Positions 36,244-44,327 of a DNA stretch of 64,000 bases are shown here, piece after piece. The DNA is from UBA4742 sp963785815 (lineage in GTDB: Bacteria > Actinomycetota > Acidimicrobiia > Acidimicrobiales > Acidimicrobilacustridaceae), in NCBI GenBank assembly GCA_963785815.1, contig CAWAWN010000003.1:124001-188000 (forward strand). Reading direction: 5' to 3'. The position numbers and the translations under genes are program-made. The stretch's first letter is position 1, and each line of letters starts with the position of its first letter. Under the pieces are notes generated by a model. That model made no database searches, was not told the DNA's origin, and saw only the letters and a program-made list of their open reading frames with translations.

Positions 36244-37007
36244 TCAGGCGTCGGAGGCGCCAGCCCCGCCAAGGCAGTCGAGGAGGGCGAGGTTCTCAAC
36301 ACTGCCGTCCCCGTTCAGCCCGACGACCCCCATCGATCCCCAATCGGCGTCGAGGTCCAGTCGGTACCCCGAGTGGTAGTGGCCGTGGACCACGAGCGCG
36401 GGCTCGACCTTGTCCATGATCCGGGCGAGCTGGCGCTGGTGGTCACGGGAGGCCGGTAGCTCGACTTCCCAGACGTGTGGGAGCCCTCGGGCGGAAGGCA
36501 AGTTCGGGATCGTCCATCCGGCCGGTGCGTCGTGGCAGAAGAGGATGTCCGCGTGCCCGACCAGCGATGCAGCGAGCAACCTCGCCATCGGTGACGTGTT
36601 CTTCGTCGAACCAGTCGATCCCGGCGGTGCGAAGACGTCGATCGATCGAGTGGGCTCCACCGCACGCCAGGAGCGATACGCCGTCGAACTCGAAGCGGCT
36701 GCCCCGCGGGACGAAGGCGAGGTTCCCGCCCAATCCAGATCGTGCCCTCGGCGCTGGCCGCCCGAGGGCCTGGATGTCGTGACCGAGGCTCAGGTGGTCC
36801 TCGTGGTTGCCGTCGATCCACCAGAGGGGAACAGGAGCTCGCCGAGCGATGGAGCGGAAGGCGTCGTTGGTTCCGGATGCGCGGCCACCAGCCGAAGTCG
36901 CCGACCTGAAGGATCAGCTCGGCCTCATGGCGCTCGGCGGCCGGGTAGACGACGCGTTCGAGCCATGCCGCGTTCCCATGGAGGTCACCAGCCAACAGCA
37001 CCCGCAC
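36244..37007 (-). pseudogene. Metallophosphoesterase, frameshifted
   Basis: Calcineurin-like motifs in order but in three frames: RVLLAGDLHGNAAWL (GDxHG) and LQVGDFGWWP (GDxxx) from GTG 37007, GGNLAFVPRGSRFEF with LLACGGAHSID in the middle, and ADILFCHDAPAGW plus ALVVHGHYHSGYRL (GHxH) at the end. Together these give the metal ligands of a single-domain phosphoesterase of ~250 residues. At least two single-base shifts separate the segments. Intact gene or pseudogene cannot be decided without reads. Confidence 0.7.
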
Positions 37008-37146
37008 GCACCGCAGGCTACGAGTTGGTCTGCAGCGGGCTGGGCTGAATTTCGAACCGGGTCCGTGACGAGGGGTCGAGCGGCAGGGGGTGCGAGCCAG
37101 CGGCAACGTGTCGGCGAGCTTCCCGAGGGGATCGGTCTGGTTCGCT

Positions 37147-37990
37147 TCACCGGTCGAGTTGTTCGAGGACCTCGCGCATGTAGCCGGTGATCACGGCGAC
37201 GACCGTCGGATCGGGGAGCGATCCCTGGAGTGCTTGGGTGGCGAGCTGCACGCCGACGCCGCCGGGTGTCATGAAGAGCTGCCTGGCGTAGTCGAGGGCG
37301 ACGTCGGTGGTGCGGGCTGATCGTTCGTCGTCGAGCAATACGCGGAGGATGGCTGCCATGTCGGTGGCGGCGGTTGTATCGAAGAGCCGGTAGACGTCGC
37401 CAGCGTCCTTGGCTTGGAGCCGTTCGGGGCTCGCCAGGCGCTCGCCGAGCTTGTAGGACTTGGCGACGAGCAGGGCGCCGACGCCGGCCACGTTGACCGT
37501 GATGCGGCGTTCGTCGCCCGCTTCGAGGGCCGCGATCCTCGAGCGGACCGTTGTCGACCACGGCGCCTTCGAGCCCAGCCGACTTCCGGGCCGTCGACTT
37601 GCCGTGTTCGCCAGGGAGTCGGGCCGCTCGCCTCCCGGCGCGGGCCGCCAGATCTTCAGGGACGATGAGGTCGACCGGCACCACGATCTGGTCATCGAAG
37701 CCCGGGCGATCGAATCGGGCCTCCCAGATGCCCGGCTCGGCCGTGAGCACGAAGCCAGCCGTCTCCACCGCCTGGCCGAGCGGTGGGATCGGCCCGAGCT
37801 TCGCGGGGTCGAGGACCACGTCGGCGTCGGTGGTGAAGGCTTGATAGCCGGCGAGCCGGCCTTCCGAGCGGAGGTACACCGCCTGTGCGCCGACGAGGAC
37901 CAGGGCGTCGATGTGGGCCTGCATCGCGTCGAGCGCGTCGAGCAGGACACGACGAGCCTCGACGTACTCGATACGGGGAACTTCAGTCAT
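37147..37990 (-). pseudogene. AbiEii/MenT-like nucleotidyltransferase (pair 1), one frameshift
   Basis: From ATG 37990 the product reads VLVGAQAVYLRSEG and TTDADVVLDP, the G-S/A...DxD nucleotidyltransferase core of AbiEii-type toxins. Near 37538 the frame moves: the continuation RIAALEAGDERRITVNVAGVGALLVAKSYKL, then DVYRLFDTTAA, completes the domain with its conserved Lys and C-terminal helices. One base change restores ~280 residues. AbiEii/MenT enzymes transfer nucleotides, in studied cases to tRNA 3' ends. The start overlaps the AbiEi stop by 8 nt. Confidence 0.75.
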
Positions 37991-39053
37991 CTGGCGCTGC
38001 CATCGGGAGGGTGAGCGAGGTCGACTGCCAGCGGCCGAGGTTGCGGCGCATCCAACCGATGAGGGCTTCGCCTTCCTCGGGCATGCGACCGGTGCCGGTG
38101 AGGTCGTCGACGGCAGCCTGGGCGGTGGACACGAAGGGCACCTTTGCAGCCTGGCGCGTCCGCTCGAACACGATTTCGTCGTAGGGGACGGCCAAGACCA
38201 CATTGGCTCCCGTGGTCGCAGGTAGGAGACGACCGACCTTGGCCAGGCGCTCGGGATCGGTGGCGTAGATGAAGGCCGTCTCCGGGGCCGCGACCGGAAC
38301 GATGCTCGACGAGGCGAACGAACCCGTGACAACCCACGTGCCGGAGCGCCTGGCGGCAAGGTCTGCGAGGAGCTGCTCGGCACCACCGGGCGCGACCCAA
38401 GTGGACGTCTCGTTGGCACGGAAAAACGAGTACGTCGATGCGAGCTGGCGGAGCACGCCCTCCCAATCCACCGACGTGACCGCACCCCTGGGGAGGCGCT
38501 CGATCAACAACTCCCCTTCGAGGACCTTCAACACGCGCGACACGTAGCCGGCGTCGACCCACAGGCGCTCGGAGAGATCGCGCACCCCGTACGGGGGAGA
38601 CACCTCGATGAGGGTCCGAAGCAGCGCCCAGGCGCGCGGCCCCCGAAGCGTCGGACCCGCAGTCGGCTTCGGGTTTGGATCGCGGGCGGCGCCGTCGGTG
38701 CGGACGACGAGACCAGGTCGGTTCATCGAGATGTCGGCGTTGCCGGTGGCATCAAGGAAGCCGATTCCTCTGGCGCGCAGGAGCTCGCGGGTCCGTGGGC
38801 TGAGCCACATGCTCGCGACGACGGTCGGTTGGGCCGGTTCGGCGACGGCAGCGATGTCGCGTGGCTCGAGTCGCCTGCGCACGATGAGCCTGAGGTCGCC
38901 CCTGTCGCGGTCGTTGGCGATCGTGACAGTGCCGCCGTCCGGGGTGCGGTTCGCTACACCGATGGTCCATCCCGCTGGCACCAGCTCGCGCAGACGAGCG
39001 ACGGCGTCGTCGAATTGCCGTCGGCTCACCTCGGGGATCGCGGGTCGGGCCAC
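37983..39053 (-). CDS. AbiEi-like transcriptional antitoxin (pair 1)
   Basis: 356 residues, GTG start, intact. Residues ~95-115 have LRARGIGFLDATGNADI, a recurring motif of this family; a winged helix follows (YGVRDLSERLWVDAGYVSRVLKVLEGELLIERL, ~155-187). The C-terminal half (TWVVTGSFASSSIVPVAAP onward) is the AbiEi effector-type domain. In type IV-like AbiE systems the first gene product represses the operon and counteracts the nucleotidyltransferase. It reads into the toxin gene with an 8-nt overlap and is preceded by a 59-bp concentric palindrome. Confidence 0.82.
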   Translation of the reverse strand: MARPAIPEVSRRQFDDAVARLRELVPAGWTIGVANRTPDGGTVTIANDRDRGDLRLIVRRRLEPRDIAAVAEPAQPTVVASMWLSPRTRELLRARGIGFLDATGNADISMNRPGLVVRTDGAARDPNPKPTAGPTLRGPRAWALLRTLIEVSPPYGVRDLSERLWVDAGYVSRVLKVLEGELLIERLPRGAVTSVDWEGVLRQLASTYSFFRANETSTWVAPGGAEQLLADLAARRSGTWVVTGSFASSSIVPVAAPETAFIYATDPERLAKVGRLLPATTGANVVLAVPYDEIVFERTRQAAKVPFVSTAQAAVDDLTGTGRMPEEGEALIGWMRRNLGRWQSTSLTLPMAAPDD

Positions 39054-39060
39054 GTCTCAC

Positions 39061-39128
39061 AGATTAGCGGATGTTGTCTAGAACAGCGAGTTGTCCATTA
39101 CGGACAACTAGGCAGTACAGACAACATC
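39061..39128 (-). promoter_or_regulatory. Concentric double palindrome and promoter of AbiE pair 1
   Basis: Outer arms GATGTTGTCT (39070-39079) and AGACAACATC (39119-39128), inner arms GTTGTCC (39090-39096) and GGACAAC (39102-39108). Both are perfect and share the same centre, 39099. Each arm contains TTGTC/GACAA, giving four sites. A TAATCT -10-like hexamer (minus strand, 39061-39066) precedes the GTG start. AbiEi proteins bind paired inverted repeats, so this is very likely the autoregulatory operator. Confidence 0.75.
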
Positions 39129-39416
39129 TACGACCGGACTCCAGAATCCCGTTGACGCGTGTCGCTGTCGGGCGCATGATGCTCGACCTATGGCACGCAC
39201 CTTCACCGCCGAACGAACGCTCCAGGGTCAACCCCTGCCCAGCGTCGGCGCGTCCGGTGCCAGCCCGGCAATCGACGACTAGACGGTTAAGCCGGGGAGA
39301 CGGGACGCCGCCGAGGCCGGCGAACCCGTCGAGCGCTGGTAGCCGATAGCCCTGCGACCAGTCACCGCTCCATCAAACCAGGCGCGCACCACGTCCTGCG
39401 CGTCGTGTTCCATCTC
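39129..39416. other. Non-coding stretch upstream of the tRNA array
   Basis: About 290 bp between the AbiE operator and the first tRNA-like sequence. I see no convincing gene, hairpin or promoter. It may carry the array promoter, but no good -35/-10 pair stands out. Confidence 0.4.
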
Positions 39417-39485
39417 GGGCTCGAGTCACGGCGATGCCGCGGTCTCCAACACCGACGGCCGGAGGTTCGACTCCTTCCGGGCCCG
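39417..39485 (+). tRNA. tRNA-Trp (CCA)-like, short D-arm
   Basis: Acceptor GGGCTCG pairs with CGGGCCC (one wobble). Anticodon loop CTCCAAC with T33 and anticodon CCA; stem CGGT/ACCG plus one mismatch. T-arm GGAGG TTCGACT CCTTC. Only 15 nt separate acceptor and anticodon stems, leaving a 3-bp D-stem (GTC/GAT) around ACGGC. No encoded CCA. Confidence 0.5.
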
Positions 39486-39511
39486 CTCCAGGCCTCCCGG
39501 CCGCCAGTCGG

Positions 39512-39543
39512 GATGTCAGCACCTTGACAACTGCAGAGGTATC
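39512..39543. repeat. Array repeat, copy 1 (inverted relative to 41349)
   Basis: GATGTCAGCACCTTGACAAC then TGCAGAGGTATC. Its reverse complement matches 41349-41381 in nearly every position. Contains its own TGTCA/TGACA inverted repeat. Lies just before tRNA-like genes in both places. Confidence 0.55.
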
Positions 39544-39547
39544 ACAA

Positions 39548-39620
39548 GCCGCCGTAGCTCAACGAGTGGAGCACCGGCCCGTCCAGCCGGAGGTCGCGGG
39601 TGCAAGTCCCGTCGGTGGCG
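39548..39620 (+). tRNA. tRNA-Asp (GTC)-like with C33
   Basis: 73 nt cloverleaf: acceptor GCCGCCG/CGGTGGC, D-stem GCTC/GAGC, anticodon stem CCGGC/GCCGG, T-stem GCGGG/CCCGT. The anticodon loop CCGTCCA has C in place of U33, and the T-loop TGCAAGT has G at position 55. All stems are intact despite these loop changes. No encoded CCA. Confidence 0.6.
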
Positions 39621-39622
39621 CT

Positions 39623-39646
39623 GTGCCCATGGTCTGCCATGGGCAC
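39623..39646 (+). terminator. Perfect 10-bp hairpin between tRNA-like genes
   Basis: GTGCCCATGG - TCTG - CCATGGGCAC. No T-run follows. Could terminate the first tRNA transcript or mark a processing site. Confidence 0.45.
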
Positions 39647-39650
39647 CTGT

Positions 39651-39722
39651 GTCGACGTGGCCGAATGGACAAGGCACCGGTCGACAAACCGGAGGATGCA
39701 GGTTCGACCCCTGCCGTCGACG
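39651..39722 (+). tRNA. tRNA-Val (GAC)-like, anticodon loop short by one (U33 missing)
   Basis: 72 nt: acceptor GTCGACG/CGTCGAC perfect, D-stem GCC/GGC, T-arm GCAGG TTCGACC CCTGC. With the 5-bp stem CCGGT/ACCGG the loop is CGACAA, six bases; restoring a T before GAC gives a normal Val loop. With a four-pair stem the loop would place C at 33. Either way U33 is absent. Could be a base-calling loss. Confidence 0.55.
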
Positions 39723-39727
39723 CTCGA

Positions 39728-39803
39728 CTCGCCGTAGCTCAGTGGACAGAGCACCGCCCTCCGAAGGCGGGGGCCGCACGTTCGACTCGTGCCGGCGAGG
39801 CCA
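39728..39803 (+). tRNA. tRNA-Arg (CCG), CCA encoded
   Basis: 76 nt, fully canonical: acceptor CTCGCCG/CGGCGAG, D-stem GCTC/GAGC, anticodon stem CCGCC/GGCGG with loop CTCCGAA (T33, anticodon 39761-39763), T-arm GCACG TTCGACT CGTGC, discriminator G and genomic CCA. The only array member with every standard feature. Confidence 0.85.
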
Positions 39804-39949
39804 CGCCCAACCCGGGCGTACCGATCGATCCGATGCGACGGAACGGAGATCCTTCTCCCAGCAGCACCTGCGGGCGACTGACCCCGCTGAAAGCCGAGGG
39901 TCAGCGTCGGCATCGACCTCGCTCCAGCCGGTTCACGGATCGGCACCAC

Positions 39950-40022
39950 GTGGTCGTCGTCCAACGGCGAGGATGCGAGCACGCCATGCTCGCGATGCGG
40001 GTTCGACTCCCGTCCGACCACA
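39950..40022 (+). tRNA. tRNA-Gly (GCC)-like with C33
   Basis: Acceptor GTGGTCG/CGACCAC perfect; D-stem GTCC/GGAT; anticodon stem CGAGC/GCTCG perfect with loop ACGCCAT, i.e. C33 and also A32 and T38; T-arm GCGGG TTCGACT CCCGT. One extra C (40014) separates T-stem and acceptor. No encoded CCA. Ends ~45 nt before rtcB. Confidence 0.55.
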
Positions 40023-40064
40023 CTTTAACCCGACCAACAACACCAACACGAAGGAGGGGGTGAC

Positions 40065-41225
40065 ATGCCCACCAACATCAACGACAAGCTGATCTCCTGG
40101 GCGAGCGACATCGACGACGGGCACCATCCGCCAGGCGGAGAAGGCCGCCCGGCTGCCATCGTCGAGGGCCACGTCGCCCTCATGCCCGACGCCCACGTCG
40201 GCATCGGGGCCACCGTCGGTTCGGTCATCCCGACCCGGGGCGCAGTCATCCCGGCGGCGGTGGGCGTGGACATCGGCTGCGGCATGGTCGCCGCCGAGCT
40301 CGACGTGACCGAGGACCAGCTGCCGGACACCCTCGAGCCGCTGCTCGGCCGCATCGAGCAGGCCATCCCGGCCGGCGTCGGCAAGGGCCACGACACGGAT
40401 GGCCCGCACGCCGACGGGTGGCTGGCCGGCAACCGGCCGGCCACTGAGCTGTCCAGCGAAGCAGGCGACCAAGGCGGCCAAGCAGTTCGGCACGCTCGGC
40501 TCGGGCAACCACTTCGTCGAGGTGTGCCTCGACGAGCGGCACCGGTATGGATCGTGCTGCACTCGGGCAGCCGGGGCATCGGCAACCAGCTGGCCCAGGG
40601 CCACATCGCCAAGGCCCGCAAGCTGGCGAAGGAGCTCGAGCTCTCGCTCGAAGACCCTGACCTGGCGTACTTCATGGAGGGACACCACGAGTTCGACGGC
40701 CTACATCGGCGACATGCTGTGGGCGCAGGACTACGCCATGGCCAACCGGGCCGATGATGGACGACGCCCTGCGCGAGGTCGTTCGCCTTCCTCGGCCGGC
40801 CGGGAGAGCGGAGCGGATCAACTGCCACCACAACTTCACCCAGCGCGAGGTCCACGACGGCCGCGAGCTGTGGATCACCCGCAAGGGCGCGATCAAGGCG
40901 GACGTCGGCGACAGGGCGTCATCCCGGGCTCGATGGGCACCCGCTCCTACATCGTGTCGGGCAAGGGAAACCCGGCGAGCTATAACGTCGTGCTCGCACG
41001 GCGCCGGACGTCGCCACAGCCGCGACCCAGGCGAAGGAGCTGTTCACCGTCGACTGACCTGGCCGAGCGATGGCGGGCAAGGCCTGGCTGTCCGACGGGC
41101 CGACGGCGCTGCTCGACGAGATCCCCGCCGCCTACAAGGACATCGATCAGGTGATGGCCGACCAGGCCGACCTGGTCGAGATCCAGCACACCCTGCCTCA
41201 GGTGCTCAACTACAAGGGCACCTGA
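40065..41225 (+). pseudogene. rtcB: RtcB-family RNA ligase, multiply frameshifted
   Basis: Strong start: AAGGAGGGGG then ATG 40065. RtcB blocks occur in order across frames: VEGHVALMPDAHVGIGATVGSVIPTRGAVIPAAVGVDIGCGM, FGTLGSGNHFVEVC, HSGSRGIGNQLAQG, DMLWAQDYAMANR, INCHHNFTQREVH, GSMGTRSYIVSGKGNP and the C-terminal LPQVLNYKG. These include the Mn-binding Asp/Cys/His residues. At least seven single-base shifts break it, most in G or C runs (e.g. GGGC for GGC near 40117, CTGCC for CTGCCC near 40153). RtcB joins 2',3'-cyclic phosphate to 5'-OH RNA ends, using GTP, in tRNA and rRNA repair. Flanked by tRNA-like genes and a Ro60 gene. Confidence 0.85.
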
Positions 41226-41272
41226 GGCAGCGACCGGAGCCCCCGCCCGGACCGGACCGGGCGGGCGACCAA

Positions 41273-41344
41273 TGCGAGGTGGCGGAACTGGCACCACGCC
41301 TGGCCCTGAACCAGGAGGTCCGCGTTCGAACCGTGGCCTCGCAG
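41273..41344 (+). tRNA. tRNA-Gln (CTG)-like with C33
   Basis: 72 nt: acceptor TGCGAGG/CCTCGCA perfect, anticodon stem CCTGG/CCAGG perfect with loop CCCTGAA (C33, anticodon 41306-41308), T-arm CCGCG TTCGAAC CGTGG. D-stem GCGG/CCAC has one mismatch. No encoded CCA. Confidence 0.6.
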
Positions 41345-41348
41345 CGCC

Positions 41349-41381
41349 GATGCCTCTGCAGTTGTCACGCACCTTGACATC
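41349..41381. repeat. Array repeat, copy 2 (inverted relative to 39512)
   Basis: GATGCCTCTGCAGTTGTCAC then GCACCTTGACATC. Inverse counterpart of 39512-39543. The pair brackets rtcB and most array tRNAs. Confidence 0.55.
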
Positions 41382-41390
41382 GAGTCGGCC

Positions 41391-41458
41391 TGCGGCGCAG
41401 ACGGGGGTTCCTTCGCCTGACGAGCGGGCGGTTGCGGGTTCGAGTCCCGCCGCCCCAT
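41391..41458 (+). tRNA. tRNA-Val (GAC)-like, reduced D-arm
   Basis: Acceptor TGCGGCG/CGCCCCA with one mismatch, anticodon stem TTCGC/GCGGG, loop CTGACGA with T33, T-arm GCGGG TTCGAGT CCCGC. Only 14 nt lie between acceptor and anticodon stems, so a normal D-arm cannot form. Confidence 0.45.
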
Positions 41459-41463
41459 TTCTT

Positions 41464-41620
41464 CCGGGCGTAGCTCAACTGGCAGAGCACCAGTGTCCTC
41501 CACCGCCTGGTTCCCAGGCCGACCCGATCACCCCGGTCAGCTGCGAAGGACGGGCCTTCTTCATTTGGCATGAAGCGCCGTGCGGCGTCGCCGTTCGAAT
41601 CGGCACCGCTCGTCCACCGA
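41464..41620 (+). other. tRNA-like fragments before the Ro60 gene
   Basis: A clear 5' half (CCGGGCG TA GCTC AACTGGCA GAGC A) at 41464 is not followed by matching anticodon and acceptor arms. At ~41557-41573 CTTCA TTTGGCA TGAAG is an anticodon-like arm (TGG), then a CGCCG/CGGCG variable-arm-like hairpin, a TTCGAAT T-loop and TCCA at ~41618. These may be two damaged tRNAs, one tRNA with an insert, or Y-RNA-like tRNA mimics. Confidence 0.35.
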
Positions 41621-41676
41621 GTCCCCTGACCGGACCACACCACACCAACGACAGAAAGAGGAAAGGAGAAAAGTCA

Positions 41677-43264
41677 ATGACCAAGTTCTCGGGCACCACG
41701 CGCCGCCCGCTGCGCACCAACCTCACCGCGCCCATCAGCACCAGCGCCAGCGCACCCTCACCCACGAGGGCGGCGCCGCGTACGTGCGCGACCGGAGTCG
41801 GAGCTGTTCCTGCTCGCCGCCACCAACATGGTCGGCGAGGACACCTTCGACGAGCGCGCCGCTGACCGCGACGCCCGCTTCGTGGACCTGGTCCAAACGG
41901 TGACCGCCATCGAACCCGGCGTTCATCGCCGGCGTCGATCCGACGCGGGCAAGGTCGGCCTGGCCCAGTACCTGCGCGAGACCCTGCTCATGCGGTCGGC
42001 CGCGGTGGTCATGGCCGCGGAGTACGTCGCGGCCGGCGGCCCGGGCGGCCGTTCGGTGATCGCGCGCGCCCTCCAGCGCGCCGACGAGCCGGCCGAGCTG
42101 CTCGGCTACTGGATGGCCAACAACGGCCGCAACCTGCCGATGCCGGTCAAGCGCGGCGTCGCCGACGCCGTGCGCCGCCTCTACACCGAGCGCGCCGCCC
42201 TGCGCTACGACGGCCTGTCGCGCCAGATCCGCATGGCCGACGTCATCGAGCTCACCCACCCGTCGCCCCGCGACGACCGCCAGTCGGCGCTGTTCCGGTA
42301 CCTGCTCGACCGCCGTCACCGTGACGACGCCGTGGCCGACCCGGCCGTGCTGCCCGTGCTGGCCGCGGCCGAGGAGCTCAACGACGGCATCCCGATCGGT
42401 GAGCGCCGTCAGGTGCTGCGGACGCGCGGTCCGGAGGCGCTCGCCGAGGCCGGTTGGTCGTGGGAGCGGCTGTCGGGCTGGCTGCCGGACGGCATGGACG
42501 CCGAGGCGTGGGAGGCGGTCATCCCGTCGATGGGCGTGATGGCGCTGGTCCGCAACCTGCGCAACTTCGACCAGGCCGGCATCTCCGAGTCGGCGATCGA
42601 GGCGGTCATCGCCAAGATCACCGATCCCCGCGAGGTGGCCAGGGCGCGGCTGTTCCCGTACCAGGTGTGGGCGGCCTACCGCCACGCTCCCTCGGACAAC
42701 TGGAAGCGGGCGCTGGGCCGCACCCTCGACCACACCGTGGCCAGCATCCCGCAGCTCGACGGCACCCTGGTGGTGATCGACACCTCGGGCTCGATGCAGG
42801 CTACCGTGTCCCGGCGCTCGACCATGTCGCGCGTCGAGGTCGCGGCGGTCATGGCCATGGCCACCGCCAAGCGGGCGTCGAACGTGGACGTCGCCATCTA
42901 CGGCCAGTCCAACGCGCTCGTGCGCCAGCTCGACGGCACCTCGGTGCTGGCCGGCGTCGACAAGGTCGTTCAGTCGGTCGGCTCGGTCGGCCACGCGACC
43001 AACGGCCACACCGCCATCGCCCGCTGGTACGACCCGAAGCGCCACCGCCGGGTGGTCATGTTCACCGACGACCAGCAGCGCGACGCGGGCCAGGTGCGGC
43101 TCGACCACGTGCCGCTCATCTACACCTTCAACCTGGCCGGCTACCGCCCCTCGGCGCTCCGGCCGGCGAGCAGCGGCCGCTACACGCTCGGCGGCTTCAC
43201 CGACGCCACTTTCACCGCCATCGAGGTGCTCGAGGGCGGCCGCCACGCAGCGTGGCCGTTCTGA
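41677..43264 (+). pseudogene. rsr: Ro60/TROVE-domain RNA-binding protein (Rsr) with vWA domain; frameshifts near the N terminus
   Basis: AAAGGAGA and ATG 41677 start MTKFSGTTRRPLRTNLTAPI. Shifts at ~41750 and ~41793 (CC for CCC in GACCGGAG) break the first 60 codons, and a compensated pair occurs near 41917-41948. From 41828 a continuous 478-residue frame holds the TROVE HEAT-like ring (GKVGLAQYLRETLLMRSAAVVMAAEY, GYWMANNGRNLPMPVKRGV, YTERAALRYDGLSRQIRMADV) and a C-terminal vWA domain with MIDAS DTSGS and TDD. Bacterial Ro60 binds Y RNAs and misfolded or tRNA-like RNA and is often linked to RtcB. Confidence 0.85.
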
Positions 43265-43568
43265 CCGCCCACGCGGGCTCTGGCACACGACCTGCATGTC
43301 GATGTGCCAGGGCCCGCCGGGCTTCGGCGCGCCACCAAGCGTCCCCATCCGGCCTGCACCCAGTGGCGTTCGCCACCTCCGTTGCGTCTCGCATTGCAAT
43401 GCAACGCGAACTGGCTTGCCTGACGTCCCGACGTGTTCGCGTCCTTGAACACGTCATCTGAAATGCGAGATTGGTCCCGCTCAGGACTCTGAGACCCGGC
43501 CCTCCGTCTCCGAGGACATTCGAAGGCCCGACCTCGACGAGTCGACATGGCCCGGCGAGTGAACGCAA
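43265..43568. other. Non-coding stretch with palindromic repeat
   Basis: No gene seen. GTTGCGTCTCGCATTGCAAT begins an imperfect palindrome (43381-43411) whose core GCATTGCAATGC is perfect and recurs at 47723. Lies between the 3' ends of the Ro60 gene and AbiEii 2, so it may act as a bidirectional terminator. Confidence 0.5.
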
Positions 43569-44327
43569 TCAGCTCTTCAAGGCGGTGACCAGCGGGGCGA
43601 AGCGGCCGGCCAGCTGGTTCTCCGTGATCGAGTTGATGCGATCGTCGGGATGCAATGTGAGCTGGTGGTGGGCTGCGGCCAGGCTGCTGAGCACCGCCGT
43701 TTCGAGGCCCTCTGCGACAAGGCGGCCCACCCCGAGCGGCGCTTCGGCCAGGTCGGAGATGACGGAGGTGCGGTAGTCGCCGACCAGCAGGTAGAGGTCG
43801 TAGAGGTCGGTGGCCCGCTTGGCCTGCGAGGTGCGGGGTCGGTCCTCGAGCGTGTGGAGCTTGCAGGCCACGAGGCCGGCCGGGGTGGCCACCGGGCAGG
43901 TGACGCTGGCCAGTGCCTCCGAGTGCTCGTCGACCACCGCGATGGTGGCGGCCGTGGCGCTCTCGAGGGCGTAACGGTGGCCGACGACGAAGAGCAGGTC
44001 AGGCCCGGTGATGCCGTCTATGCGCTGCTCATCGAGGGGCTCGGTCGGCAACACGTCGACCTTCACGCCGTCGACGACGAGCTTGTGGCGCTCGTCGAGC
44101 GGGCCGAGGTGGCGGGCCAGCAGGTCGAGGGCGTCGGGGTCGGTGGTCTCGACGAGGGTGTCGATGTCGCCCGTGGCGCGATGCACCTGGGCGAGACGAC
44201 AGGTGACCGCAAGGCCGCCAGCCAGGGCGTAGCGGTCGAGACCGACCGAGGCCACCTTGGACAGGGTCTCGACCAGCCGTGCGGTCATCGAGCCAGGGCC
44301 GGCCCCCAAGATGATCGGCTCACCAGA
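43569..44327 (-). CDS. AbiEii-like nucleotidyltransferase toxin (pair 2)
   Basis: 252 residues from GTG 44327. YALAGGLAVTCRLAQVHRATGDIDTLVE is the GG...DxD nucleotidyltransferase core; VACKLHTLEDRPRTSQAKRATDLYDLYLLVGD carries the conserved Lys and downstream DLYDLYLL helix of AbiEii. Intact, unlike copy 1. The start overlaps the AbiEi stop by 8 nt, the same spacing as in pair 1. The two pairs are divergent in sequence, so they are not a recent duplication. Confidence 0.82.
   Translation of the reverse strand, partial: SGEPIILGAGPGSMTARLVETLSKVASVGLDRYALAGGLAVTCRLAQVHRATGDIDTLVETTDPDALDLLARHLGPLDERHKLVVDGVKVDVLPTEPLDEQRIDGITGPDLLFVVGHRYALESATAATIAVVDEHSEALASVTCPVATPAGLVACKLHTLEDRPRTSQAKRATDLYDLYLLVGDYRTSVISDLAEAPLGVGRLVAEGLETAVLSSLAAAHHQLTLHPDDRINSITENQLAGRFAPLVTALKS

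Noticed and set aside
39417..41620. CRISPR array
   Set aside because: Repeated elements in this interval are tRNA-like arms and two inverted 32-bp copies, with no regular repeat-spacer spacing and no cas genes.
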